Origin: Prevotella sp.
Lineage (GTDB): Bacteria > Bacteroidota > Bacteroidia > Bacteroidales > Muribaculaceae
Direction of reading: 5' to 3'
Assembly (NCBI GenBank): GCA_023666665.1
Contig: JAMPBN010000013.1
Location: forward strand, 1 to 32,288
Length of the DNA: 32,288 bases
The position numbers were made by a program, and so were the translations under genes. The notes beneath the pieces were generated by a model. It had not been told where the DNA came from. It did no database searches and saw only the letters and a program-made list of their open reading frames with translations. Shown here piece after piece: positions 7,953 through 17,700 of this stretch (its first letter is position 1; each line of letters begins with the position of its first letter).

Positions 7953-10900
7953 ATGAAAAAACTGCTACTCTCCGCGCTCGTTGCCGCCATGGCTTCGATG
8001 TCAATCCACGCCGAGGCCTTTGTTAACCTCACCCCGGTACCCAAGCAGATGACCGTCGCTTCCGGCGAACTCACTCTACCCCAGACCATCGCCATCAGCG
8101 GCTATGAGACCCCCGAGGCCGACAAATTCGCAGCCGCTTTCACCTCAGCAACCGGCATCTCGGTTGCCAAAGGGAACAACGGCCTCATCAACCTGACCAA
8201 GGACTCCGCCATTGCCGCCGAGGGTTATAATCTCGACATCACCGCCAACGGCATAACCATTGCCGCAAGCACCGATGCCGGATTCTTCTACGCATTCCAG
8301 ACCCTGAAGAAGCTCGCCGGAGCCAACGTGGCCATCGGAGTCTACGCCCCGGGGGAATACTCGCTGCCACTCGTCAGCATCGAAGACGAACCCCGCTATC
8401 AATGGCGCGGTCTGGAAATCGACGTAGCCCGCCACTTCTTCGACGTTGACGAAATCAAGAAGATGATCGACATTATGGCCGTCTACAAGATGAACCGTCT
8501 GCACTGGCACCTTACCGACGATCAGGGTTGGCGCTTCGAGATGCCCAACTATCCCAAGCTCACTCAAGACGTTGCCGCCCCGAAAAACCAATACTGGTGG
8601 GACTTTGACAACCATAAGTCATTCTTGACCAACAAGCAATACGGCCCCTATTTCTACTCCGTAGAGGAGATGAAAGAGGTTGTTGCATATGCCAAGGAAC
8701 GCCACATTGAGGTATGTCCCGAAGTAGATATGCCGGGCCATATGCAATGTGCCATCGCAGCTTATCCCGAATTTTCCACCACCCCCGACGGCGACCACCC
8801 CGTGCGCTACTGGCCGGGTGTAAGCTCCGACATTCTCGACATTTCCAACCCCGCTGTGATGCAATTCCTGCGCGATGTAATGGACCAGCTGGTAGAGATT
8901 TTCCCCTACGAATACATCCACATCGGCGGCGACGAATGTCCGACCACGGCATGGGGAAACTCAACTGCCTGTCAGAATTTCAAGAAAGAACACGGCCTTA
9001 CCAGCGACCGCGCAATCCAAAACTGGATGACCAAAGAACTGGCCGACTACGTTAAGAAAGACAACCGCAAACTCATTTGCTGGAACGAAGTAATCACTAC
9101 CGCCGGTGCCAACACCAAACTCGCGCAAGATGCCGACATTCTCATCTACGCATGGCTTAGTGCAGACGCTACCGTTAAGCAAGCCGCCAGTCTGGGTCTG
9201 CGCTCGGTGTGGTGTTCAACCAATCACTACTACATTGACTATCCACAGTGGAACGGCCCTGACGAGCCTCACTCCATGGGTTACGCGCTGAATCTTGAAC
9301 TCGTCTACAACACAAAGCCCTATTCCGATCCCGCTAAACCCGACCTGTACTACGGCGTGAACTGCAACCTCTGGACGGAATTCATCTCGGAGAACAAGCA
9401 CCTGGAATACAACGCTCTGCCCCGTATGATTGCAGTGGCCGAAACCGGATGGAGTCCCGAATCGAAAAAAGACTTTAATGACTTCAAGAAGCGTTTCAAC
9501 GCCGACACCGAGCTGCTCGATCTGGGCAACTACACATACGGCCGACACTATGTTGATAATCAAGCCGACCGCTTCCAACCCGAAGCCGGAAAATACTACC
9601 GCCTCATCACCCAGGCATCGGCCGACGCAAACCGCAAAGACCGCTGCATTGAGCTGGTTCACGATGGCTGCGACCTGCTCACATCAAAGAGCGCCACAGT
9701 AAGTAAGCTCTGGACCAACACCCAGGCCGATAAAGGCTCCGACCACTATGACTGGCAATACTGGACGTTTGAGACCGACCCCGCAGGCTCGGGCAAATAC
9801 GCTATGGTGAACCGTAAAGTCCCTGCCGGTTCCGTGAATCCCAATATGACCGGCTCGAGCGTAAATGCCCGATGGGACTACGACAATGAAACCAAACACT
9901 ATAACTTCCTAATCGGCGAGCAGTATTCCAAGGCAGACCTCGGCGGCATCGTTACCATACGCTCCGACAAGGGTGCCACCTGGTATCTCAACTGCGCCCA
10001 GGCTGCTCAAAACCAAACCGTCAATAACTGGAACAACCCCCTCGACGGCAACGGCGGTATGTGGCTCTTCCACCTTGAGGACTACGAACCCCAAGTTGAA
10101 CCCGAAGGCGTACCCTTCGAGCCGCTGATTTCGGGAGTCTACGGATTTATAAACAGCATCGGCTACGGACCGCTGTCCGTCACCGATAATGCTCTTACTA
10201 CTGAGGCAGACCCGCGTTTCGGTGCTTTCGGTTGGGAAGTAACCGCCGGAACTTACGATTCGCAAACCAACACCCAGATTCTCACGCTCCGCAATGCCGC
10301 CACCGGACTTTACATCGGAGAACTGTCTAACGAGGCCGTGTCAACAATCGAATTTACCGACGGTTGGGGCGTGTTTGCCGGAAACGCCGGATATGTTGTC
10401 AATATGACCGCCGAAGTGAACAATGCCGCAGCAATTTCTCTCACCAAACTCGAAAGCGGCAACTGGTCGCTAAGCATCGACGGCAAGCAGCTCTTTGCTT
10501 TCGGGGCAGAGTCCTCTCAATTCCCCGGAGCGGTAAATGCCCGGGCAAATGCTCCCGAAATGCAGGGCGCAGGGTGGGAAATCCACCCCGTTACCAAGGC
10601 AATCCGCGCAACCGCCAAAGAGGGCGAAAACCTCGTGGGTACATACTATTACTACGACTTCAGCGAGGCCGCTGTTCAGCCCGCACTCGCCTGCCCTTAT
10701 CCCCTCTATGAAATTTCAGGTCAAGAATATGGCGAAGTTACCGATGGCCACACAAACGTTGCCGTTAGTCTTCGCAAAATCAAGCGCGAAGTATTTTATA
10801 AACTCACCGACACAAACGGTGTGCTGTGGGAAACCGCTGCCGACACCATTGACGTTAATATAGCTTTCACCCCCGTGGCTCCGACCCGCTCGTATCTGAC

Positions 10901-11717
10901 TTTCAAGGAAGCAGGTGCTGTTTTGGGCGACACTGCTGTGATGGTCTACACCACAGAGGCGACTCCCGGCATCGGCAAGCTCGGCCAGGAAGTTGCTACG
11001 CTTGAAGCCGGGGATGTATATGCGATTGAAGACATCCACGCCACGCGCCATGCATTCCGCGGCGAGGTTGGCGGCAAGGTAATGGGTTCACGCACCGCCG
11101 AAGGTCGCTCGCCCGCCTATCTTTGGACTCTCGAAGCTTCAGGGTCAAACTATTACGTCAAGAACGTTGCCTCAGGCAAATACGTTCAAGAACTCGTGTT
11201 GAGCACCTCAACCCTCACCGGCAAAAATCCCCACGCTTTCTCTTTCAGCTATGCCGACGACGTTTGGAAAATCAAAAGCTCCGGTAACGGCTACTGCTGG
11301 GACGGCGACGACGTTCCCTCAATGGTGGGCTGGTACGACCCCGGACATCAGCACAAAATCTACGAACTCAAGTCTGCCCAACCCTTCTATCGCCTTACCA
11401 TTTCTGAGGAACTCTCCGACGGCACGGTACTTTCCGAAAAAGAAACGTGGGTAAAAGCCGGCTCAAGCTATATGTTTGCTCCGGCCTCCCATCCCGGTAT
11501 GGAGCTCGTCGGAGTCACCGGAAATGACGCAATGGATGCAATTTACGCCAACAAAAATATTGTAGTGACCTATGCTATGCCCCAAGATGGCATAACCATA
11601 GTCAACGGCTCCGCCCTGAACACCCAAAGCGCAATCTTCGACCTCCAAGGCCGCCGCGTAATCAATCCCTCCACCGGTATATATATAGTTGACGGCATCA
11701 AAACCCTAATACGCTGA
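7953..11717 (+). CDS. Beta-N-acetylhexosaminidase, GH20 (copy 1, multimodular, T9SS tail)
   Basis: The 1254-residue enzyme should hydrolyse terminal beta-linked GlcNAc or GalNAc by substrate-assisted catalysis. Residues 1-20 are a signal peptide, about 22-145 the GH20b accessory domain, and 148-510 the catalytic barrel. The latter contains HWHLTDDQGWR, PEVDMPGH and HIGGDECP, with the catalytic Asp327-Glu328 pair. Module A (about 542-700, opening PEAGKYYRL) is shared with copy 2. Later modules, including the segment around YYVKNVASGKYVQEL, resemble the C-terminal part of copy 3. The extreme C-terminus (IFDLQGRRV, then GIYIVDGIKTLIR) is a short T9SS-type tail, so surface display or secretion is expected. 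It follows the small T9SS cargo gene by 25 bp and no separate promoter is evident. Confidence 0.93.
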   Translation: MKKLLLSALVAAMASMSIHAEAFVNLTPVPKQMTVASGELTLPQTIAISGYETPEADKFAAAFTSATGISVAKGNNGLINLTKDSAIAAEGYNLDITANGITIAASTDAGFFYAFQTLKKLAGANVAIGVYAPGEYSLPLVSIEDEPRYQWRGLEIDVARHFFDVDEIKKMIDIMAVYKMNRLHWHLTDDQGWRFEMPNYPKLTQDVAAPKNQYWWDFDNHKSFLTNKQYGPYFYSVEEMKEVVAYAKERHIEVCPEVDMPGHMQCAIAAYPEFSTTPDGDHPVRYWPGVSSDILDISNPAVMQFLRDVMDQLVEIFPYEYIHIGGDECPTTAWGNSTACQNFKKEHGLTSDRAIQNWMTKELADYVKKDNRKLICWNEVITTAGANTKLAQDADILIYAWLSADATVKQAASLGLRSVWCSTNHYYIDYPQWNGPDEPHSMGYALNLELVYNTKPYSDPAKPDLYYGVNCNLWTEFISENKHLEYNALPRMIAVAETGWSPESKKDFNDFKKRFNADTELLDLGNYTYGRHYVDNQADRFQPEAGKYYRLITQASADANRKDRCIELVHDGCDLLTSKSATVSKLWTNTQADKGSDHYDWQYWTFETDPAGSGKYAMVNRKVPAGSVNPNMTGSSVNARWDYDNETKHYNFLIGEQYSKADLGGIVTIRSDKGATWYLNCAQAAQNQTVNNWNNPLDGNGGMWLFHLEDYEPQVEPEGVPFEPLISGVYGFINSIGYGPLSVTDNALTTEADPRFGAFGWEVTAGTYDSQTNTQILTLRNAATGLYIGELSNEAVSTIEFTDGWGVFAGNAGYVVNMTAEVNNAAAISLTKLESGNWSLSIDGKQLFAFGAESSQFPGAVNARANAPEMQGAGWEIHPVTKAIRATAKEGENLVGTYYYYDFSEAAVQPALACPYPLYEISGQEYGEVTDGHTNVAVSLRKIKREVFYKLTDTNGVLWETAADTIDVNIAFTPVAPTRSYLTFKEAGAVLGDTAVMVYTTEATPGIGKLGQEVATLEAGDVYAIEDIHATRHAFRGEVGGKVMGSRTAEGRSPAYLWTLEASGSNYYVKNVASGKYVQELVLSTSTLTGKNPHAFSFSYADDVWKIKSSGNGYCWDGDDVPSMVGWYDPGHQHKIYELKSAQPFYRLTISEELSDGTVLSEKETWVKAGSSYMFAPASHPGMELVGVTGNDAMDAIYANKNIVVTYAMPQDGITIVNGSALNTQSAIFDLQGRRVINPSTGIYIVDGIKTLIR

Positions 11718-11761
11718 CATTTAACCGATCAATTATTTACCAACTTAAATTCACACACGTT

Positions 11762-12304
11762 ATGAAACTGAAAAACGTTATCGCAGCAGCCATTGGCGTA
11801 GTTATCGCCCTTAACCTCACCTCCTGCGCAGTCTACCGCCAAAATGCGCCGGTAGTATTCTCGGAATATTGCGCAGCTACCGTAACCCCCACATCCGCAG
11901 GCGATAAAGATGCCAACTACGACGTTCTTGAACCCGTCATTGCAACCGCAAGCGTAGAATACACTCCCGGCGGCTATTATTCAAATCGCCAAATCCACAT
12001 TGACGGACAACTCATCTACGACTATGAAGCAAATCAGCCCAACGAGCAAGGCCAATGGCTGAAAAACTTCAATGCCACTCAACTCGAACTCGGCTTCCCC
12101 GCAGGCTCGACCGACTCCAACAACGTAACTCACCCCGACCCCAAAGCTCTTGCACGTCAACTGGCCTATGCCAAAGTTTTCAAGAAAGTAATGGAAGTAG
12201 GCGGCGACGCAATCACCACTCCGATAATCTCCACCATTGTTGACGGCAAAACCTACACCACAACTATCAAGGCTTACATCATCAAGCTCCACCCCACAAA
12301 ATAA
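11762..12304 (+). CDS. Putative lipoprotein of unknown function
   Basis: The 180-residue protein has a lipoprotein signal peptide with lipobox LTSC (Cys22), and then a compact region I do not recognise. The second half contains an alternating pattern (ALARQLAYAKVFKKVMEVGGDAITTPIIS) suggesting a helix followed by strands, in the manner of small Bacteroidales lipoproteins that contain a conserved VGGDAI-like segment. It lies 44 bp after GH20 copy 1 and is followed by a strong hairpin, so it looks like the last gene of the thioredoxin-to-GH20 run. There is no direct evidence linking it to glycan degradation beyond position. Confidence 0.75.
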   Translation: MKLKNVIAAAIGVVIALNLTSCAVYRQNAPVVFSEYCAATVTPTSAGDKDANYDVLEPVIATASVEYTPGGYYSNRQIHIDGQLIYDYEANQPNEQGQWLKNFNATQLELGFPAGSTDSNNVTHPDPKALARQLAYAKVFKKVMEVGGDAITTPIISTIVDGKTYTTTIKAYIIKLHPTK

Positions 12305-12331
12305 CCTTTCACCCCTTTGACATATAATATC

Positions 12332-12361
12332 GCGGGCAGTGTTAACCTCAACACTGCCCGC
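12332..12361 (+). terminator. Strong hairpin, likely operon end
   Basis: A perfect 12-bp inverted repeat (gcgggcagtgtt at 12332-12343, aacactgcccgc at 12350-12361, 6-nt loop) lies 27 bp after the lipoprotein stop and upstream of a new promoter. It has no good T run (aaactttg follows), so it may act as a 3' stabilising or factor-dependent end rather than a classical intrinsic terminator. The rest of 12305-12461 shows nothing else recognisable. Confidence 0.65.
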
Positions 12362-12461
12362 AAACTTTGTCGCCGCAATTCAGATAAGAAACTCAAGATA
12401 ATTCTCAGCAGTAACCACACTCGCCCTCCTACAACCATACGCCTCCAAAAAAATACAACTT

Positions 12462-12493
12462 TTTGGCGGTTTCGACGAATTTGTTTATTTTTG
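12462..12493 (+). promoter_or_regulatory. Promoter of GH20 copies 2 and 3
   Basis: TTTG at 12462-12465 and TATTTTTG at 12486-12493 are 20 bp apart, a full match to TTTG-N20-TAnnTTTG. The ATG at 12514 follows 20 nt after the -7 element. This placement rules out the upstream in-frame ATG at 12463, which lies within the -33 element. Confidence 0.78.
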
Positions 12494-12513
12494 CAGAAAT
12501 AAATTTTTCAGTT

Positions 12514-14757
12514 ATGCTTAAAAAACTTTTTCTTGTCATAATGCTGCTCTGTGGCCTCGCAGCCCAAGCGGAAACTTTTATTAATCTCACTCCCGCTCCC
12601 AAGGAGATGACCCTCGCAGAGGGAGAATATAAGCTTCCGTCAAAGCCGACGGTTGCCGTTAAGAACCTGCCCGACAGCATGGTGGCAGAGTGTGAGAAGT
12701 TTATTGCCGCACTCACCAAAGCCACCGGCCTCACTGCCCGAACGGTAAATAAGACCAAAGCCGACTTTACCGTAAGCGTCAACCCTGCAATCGCTCCTGA
12801 GGGCTATACCCTCAACATCACCAAAAAGGGAGTGGCCATTGAGGCCGCAACCCCCGCCGGACTATACTTTGCGTTTCAAACTGTAAAGAAACTGCTGCCA
12901 GCCAACGTGATGGCAGGAGTCTACGAGAAGAAAACCTACGCTTTGCCGCAGCTCTCCATCACTGACGAGCCGCGACTGGAATACCGTGGTTTTATGCTTG
13001 ATTGCAGCCGCCACTTCTTCACGGTCGATGAAATAAAGCGTATGCTCGACGTTATGAGCTACTACAAGATGAACAAGTTCCACTGGCACTTGACCGACGA
13101 TCAGGGCTGGCGTATGGAAATGCCCGCATATCCGCGTCTGCAAACCGTCGGCGCCACGGCCGACAATGTGCAAATCGTTGACCGTCATACAAAAACCGAA
13201 TACTGGCTCAACAAGCCTTATGGCCCCTTCTACTACACTCAAGACCAAATGCGCGACATAGTCAAATATGCCGCAGAACACCATATTGAGGTTATCCCCG
13301 AAGTCGATATGCCGGGACATACCGTAGCCGTTATGGCTGCATATCCCGAATTTTCGTGCAACCCCGATGCGAAACACTCCGTTTCTGTAACCGGCGGAAT
13401 ATATGCCGACGTACTCAACGTTGCCAACCCCGGCGCAATGCAGTTTGTGCGCGACGTTTGCGACGCCCTCATCAACATATTCCCGGCCAAGATTATCCAC
13501 ATTGGCGGCGACGAATGTCCCGATACCAACTGGGTGCGCATTGATGGCGACGGCAACATTATCGGCGGCAACGAAGAGTGCATAGCCCTGTATAAAGAAA
13601 TGGGAATGACCCATCCGCGCCAGCTCCAAAGCCATTTTGTCAAGGAAGTAAGCGACTACGTGAAGTCAAAGGGTCGCCGCGTGGCATTCTGGAACGAGGC
13701 TCTCACCGCCAAGGGCACAGACGTTGACAAGGTGCGCGCCACTGACGCTCTCATCTACTGCTGGGTAGGCGCCGACCGCGCCGTTGACCACGCCACGGAG
13801 ATGGGGTTGCCGGTAGTCTACACCCCCATAGGCAAAACCGGACCCACAAAGGGCTCCTTCTACATCAACCGCTCTCAAGACCCCAACGACCCGCCGGCCA
13901 ACGGATATAAGTGCGACGACGTAAAATCCGTCTACGCAACTATCCCATTTACTGAAAAAGCCATTGCCGAACACCCCGAGCTGCTCGAAGGCGTACAGGG
14001 TACGTTCTGGACCGAGCGCGTTGCCGACCGCGAATACCTTGAATACCTCGCGCTGCCCCGCCTCCTGGCCATCGCCGAAATCGGCTGGACTCCGCAGGAG
14101 GGCAAAAACTGGGACAGCTTCCAAAAGCGTATGAGCGCCGACCGCGAACTGCTTGACTACAACGACTATAAATATTCCCCCTACCATATGGAGGGCTACG
14201 TTGCGCCGACCGGTGCCGCCGCTCAGATGGAGCTTCCGAAAAAAGGCGTTTGGTATCGCGTGGTGAGCAATGCCGAGTCGCCCCGCGGCGGCCGCATTTG
14301 GGAACTCGGCGAAGACGGAGTGCTGACCACTACCGACAAAGTGGCGCAAAAAGGCGATGCCGACTACGACGCCCAATGGTTCCAATTCGTGGAGGCACCC
14401 GGCTATCCCGGCCGTTATGCCATAGTATGCAAAGCGCGTCCTGAGGGTTCTGTAAACGGCACACCCACATCTGAGAGCCGCGAAGGCCGCTGGACTTACC
14501 TCGACAACGCCAAAAGCTCCGTGTTTACCTTCTCCAATCTCCACTACGGCAATAACACCGACGGCACACACTGGTATGGAATCCACTCCAACAACTCCGG
14601 CAACAACCAATGGATGAACGCCTCGACCGCAGCCCAAGGCTTCGCCGTCAACATCTGGAACCAGCCCAACGACGGCTCCAACTCCTGCTACTGGACCCTC
14701 GTTGCCGAAGGTGGTCCCGACATCATCAACACCCCCGCCATGGCTATGATTTGGTAA
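12514..14757 (+). CDS. Beta-N-acetylhexosaminidase, GH20 (copy 2, no T9SS tail)
   Basis: The 747-residue exported enzyme has a signal peptide (MLKKLFLVIMLLCGLAAQA), a GH20b domain (about 22-155) and a catalytic barrel (about 158-550) with HWHLTDDQGWR, PEVDMPGH and HIGGDECP; the catalytic pair is Asp333-Glu334. Its barrel is much closer to copy 3 than to copy 1: both carry the insert KGSFYINRSQDPNDPPANGY, which copy 1 lacks. From about residue 574 (PKKGVWYRVV) to the end it carries module A, shared with copy 1. It stops at PAMAMIW with no LQGR-type sorting tail, so it should remain periplasmic or leave by another route. The start at 12514 is set by the promoter and signal peptide. Confidence 0.92.
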   Translation: MLKKLFLVIMLLCGLAAQAETFINLTPAPKEMTLAEGEYKLPSKPTVAVKNLPDSMVAECEKFIAALTKATGLTARTVNKTKADFTVSVNPAIAPEGYTLNITKKGVAIEAATPAGLYFAFQTVKKLLPANVMAGVYEKKTYALPQLSITDEPRLEYRGFMLDCSRHFFTVDEIKRMLDVMSYYKMNKFHWHLTDDQGWRMEMPAYPRLQTVGATADNVQIVDRHTKTEYWLNKPYGPFYYTQDQMRDIVKYAAEHHIEVIPEVDMPGHTVAVMAAYPEFSCNPDAKHSVSVTGGIYADVLNVANPGAMQFVRDVCDALINIFPAKIIHIGGDECPDTNWVRIDGDGNIIGGNEECIALYKEMGMTHPRQLQSHFVKEVSDYVKSKGRRVAFWNEALTAKGTDVDKVRATDALIYCWVGADRAVDHATEMGLPVVYTPIGKTGPTKGSFYINRSQDPNDPPANGYKCDDVKSVYATIPFTEKAIAEHPELLEGVQGTFWTERVADREYLEYLALPRLLAIAEIGWTPQEGKNWDSFQKRMSADRELLDYNDYKYSPYHMEGYVAPTGAAAQMELPKKGVWYRVVSNAESPRGGRIWELGEDGVLTTTDKVAQKGDADYDAQWFQFVEAPGYPGRYAIVCKARPEGSVNGTPTSESREGRWTYLDNAKSSVFTFSNLHYGNNTDGTHWYGIHSNNSGNNQWMNASTAAQGFAVNIWNQPNDGSNSCYWTLVAEGGPDIINTPAMAMIW

Positions 14758-14790
14758 ACCGATTTCTTCACATATATTTTACTCACACGC

Positions 14791-17700
14791 ATGAAAATCA
14801 AAGCTTTAATTGCAGCGGCACTCATAGCGCTTACCGCATCGGCGGAGGATGCGTTTATTAATCTGACACCGACACCGAAGTCGATGACGGTGGGCGAGGG
14901 GCAGTTTGTCCTGGCCAAGGGTTTCGGCGTTGATGCCGCCGGCCATGATGCTGAGGTAGACAAGTTTCTTGCCGACATCAACCGTGCCACCGGCCTTGAA
15001 GCCACCAAAACCAACAATAACGGCGTCATCAGAATCCTCGACGTTGACTGCGCGCCGGCTCACTTTGGCCTGACCGTAAACGCCGATGGCGTAACCATTG
15101 AATGCGCGTCCGACGAAGGCCTCTACTACGCATTTCAGACCATCAAGAAGCTCCTGCCTGCCAACGTTATGGCCGGAGTTCGCGAAGAGAAAGAATATGC
15201 CCTGCCGGTGCTGACCATCTCAGACGAGCCGCGCTTTGAATATCGCGGGTTTATGCTCGACGTGAGCCGCCACTTCTTCCCGGTGGCAGACATCAAGCGT
15301 ATGCTCGACGTGATGAGCTACTATAAGATGAACAAGTTCCACTGGCATCTTGCCGACGACCAGGGCTGGCGCATAGAGATGCCGCAATATCCCCGCCTGA
15401 CCACGGTGGGCGCAACGGCCGGCGATACCCGCATCGTGGATATGTATACCAAGACGGAATATTGGCTCAACAAGAGCTATGGGCCGTATTACTACACTCA
15501 AGAGGAGCTGCGCGACGTAGTTGAATACGCTGCCGAACGCCATATCGACATCATTCCCGAAGTGGAATTCCCGGGTCATTTCTCCGCAGTAATGGCCGCA
15601 TATCCCGAGTTTTCGCTCAATCCCTCGGGCAACCACTCGGTGGCAGTCAGCGGCGGCGTGTATGGCGACGTTATGAACCTTGCCAACCCCGGAGCAATAA
15701 AATTTGCCGAAGATGTTATTGACCTGCTCTGCGACATCTTCCCCTCCGACCTTATTCATCTCGGCGGCGACGAATGTCCCGACGGCGGCTGGGTAAAGAT
15801 TGACAACAACGGAAACGTTACCGGCGGCAACGAAGAGTGTATAGCAATGTATAAGCGCGAGGGTTGCACCAGCCCCCGACAGCTTCAAAGCATACTCACC
15901 AAGCACCTTGCCGACTATGCCGCCACCAAGGGTCGCACCATCGGCGTATGGAACGAAAGCATCTCTGCCGGCGGTACTGATGAGAATCTTATGAAGCAGA
16001 CCGGCGCAACAATATGGTGCTGGACCGGCGCAGATGCCGCCGTAAATAAGGCCGTAGACCTCGGTCTGCCCGCAATCTATACACCTATCAGCAAAACCGG
16101 CGACCGCAAAGGCTCATTCTATATCAACCGTTCGCAAGACCCCAACGACCCGCCGGCCAACGGATACAAGTGTGACGACGTAAAGTCGGTTTACAACACC
16201 GATGCATTTACCACCAAGTCGCTCAGAGATCACCCCGAGCTTTGCTACGGCGTGCAGGGCACGTTCTGGTGCGAACGTGTGGCATATCGCGAATACCTCG
16301 AATATCTCGCTCTGCCCCGACTGTTGGCAATCGCCGAAATCGGCTGGACCGCAGAGGCCAACAAAGACTGGGAGAGCTTTCAAAAGCGTATGAGCGCCGA
16401 CCGCGAACTGCTGGACTATAACGACTATAAATACTCCACCTACCATATGCTTGACCTCGAGGCCGAAACTCCGGCGACTCCGGAGCCGCTCGAAGCCTTT
16501 GAAGAGGGGGAGACATATATGTTTGTGAATTTCGCTGCCGACTTCCTGGGCAATCAGCTTGCCGACAACGGAAACGGCGCAACGGTGCACGTGGCATCTC
16601 CCGCTTGGGGCAACACCCTCTGGCGCGTGGCGAAATCTACGGCCAATGCCAACGGCTCGTACGACATTCAGCTCGTCAACGCCGCTACCGGCAAGGCCCT
16701 CTCATCCGTGGGCGCAGCTTCCGGCCGCGAAGCCAAGCCGGTAAATCTCGGCGCGGATGCCGCCACTGTTAAAGTGGTGCGCACCACTGTAAACGGCGGC
16801 CTCTGCTGCACACTGTCAATCGGCGATGACGTTATGTGGACATCGCCCAACGGCACGATACGTGCCGGCGAGTCAATCAGCGAAAGCGGCGTATCGCCTC
16901 AGCAGGGGTCGGTATGGAACTACGTCAAGGCTGCGGCACGTGAATATGTGGCCGTAACCGCCGAGGGTACGGAGCTTTTCCGCGGCACCCGCAGCATCCC
17001 CGCCGCTCAGATTGGCAGTCCAGAACTGTTTGCCCCCGAAATCAAAAATTACACAATTAAAGATATTAAGGAACAAGAGGGTAAGTTTGTTTGTACCTAC
17101 GAAAAGACCGCAAAATCAGTAACCGTTAAGGCCGTAACCGAGTCGGGCGCAATCATTGCAGAAGAGTGTGAAACATACGCTCTCAACGTTGAACCGACCA
17201 TCTCCGCGCCCGAAATTGACGGCTTTACATTCGTGTCGCTCAGTCAGGCCGTTACCGACGATGCCGGCGACGTTACCGTTACCGCAACATATTCAACTAC
17301 CGCCCAACTTGGCGCTAAAGAACCCGCCGAGGCCGTAACCTCAATCCAGCCCGGCGGCGCATATCTGATTCGCGATGCCCACAGCGACCGCAACGCCTGG
17401 CGCTGCGCCACCACCGTCGGCACCGTCAACGGCACGAAAGTTGCCTCAAACCTCTCGCCGATATTTACCTGGACATTCGAGGGAGCTGACGGCAACTATA
17501 AAGTCAAGAATCTCGCCACCGAAACTTACGTGGCTCAGCTCGAACGTTCCACTACCGCCAAGCTGAACGCTTCCGGAGCCTCGTTTACCTGGACATACGA
17601 CACCGACCACTGGAACGTGAAAGGCGCCAATGGAATGTATTGGGACGGTCTTGACAATCTTGACCTGGTGGGGTGGAACGGCGGCACCGGCCATCCGATT

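Noticed and set aside
12463-12513. Upstream start of GH20 copy 2
   Set aside because: The ATG at 12463 overlaps the promoter -33 element, so it cannot be on the transcript; 12514 begins a proper signal peptide.
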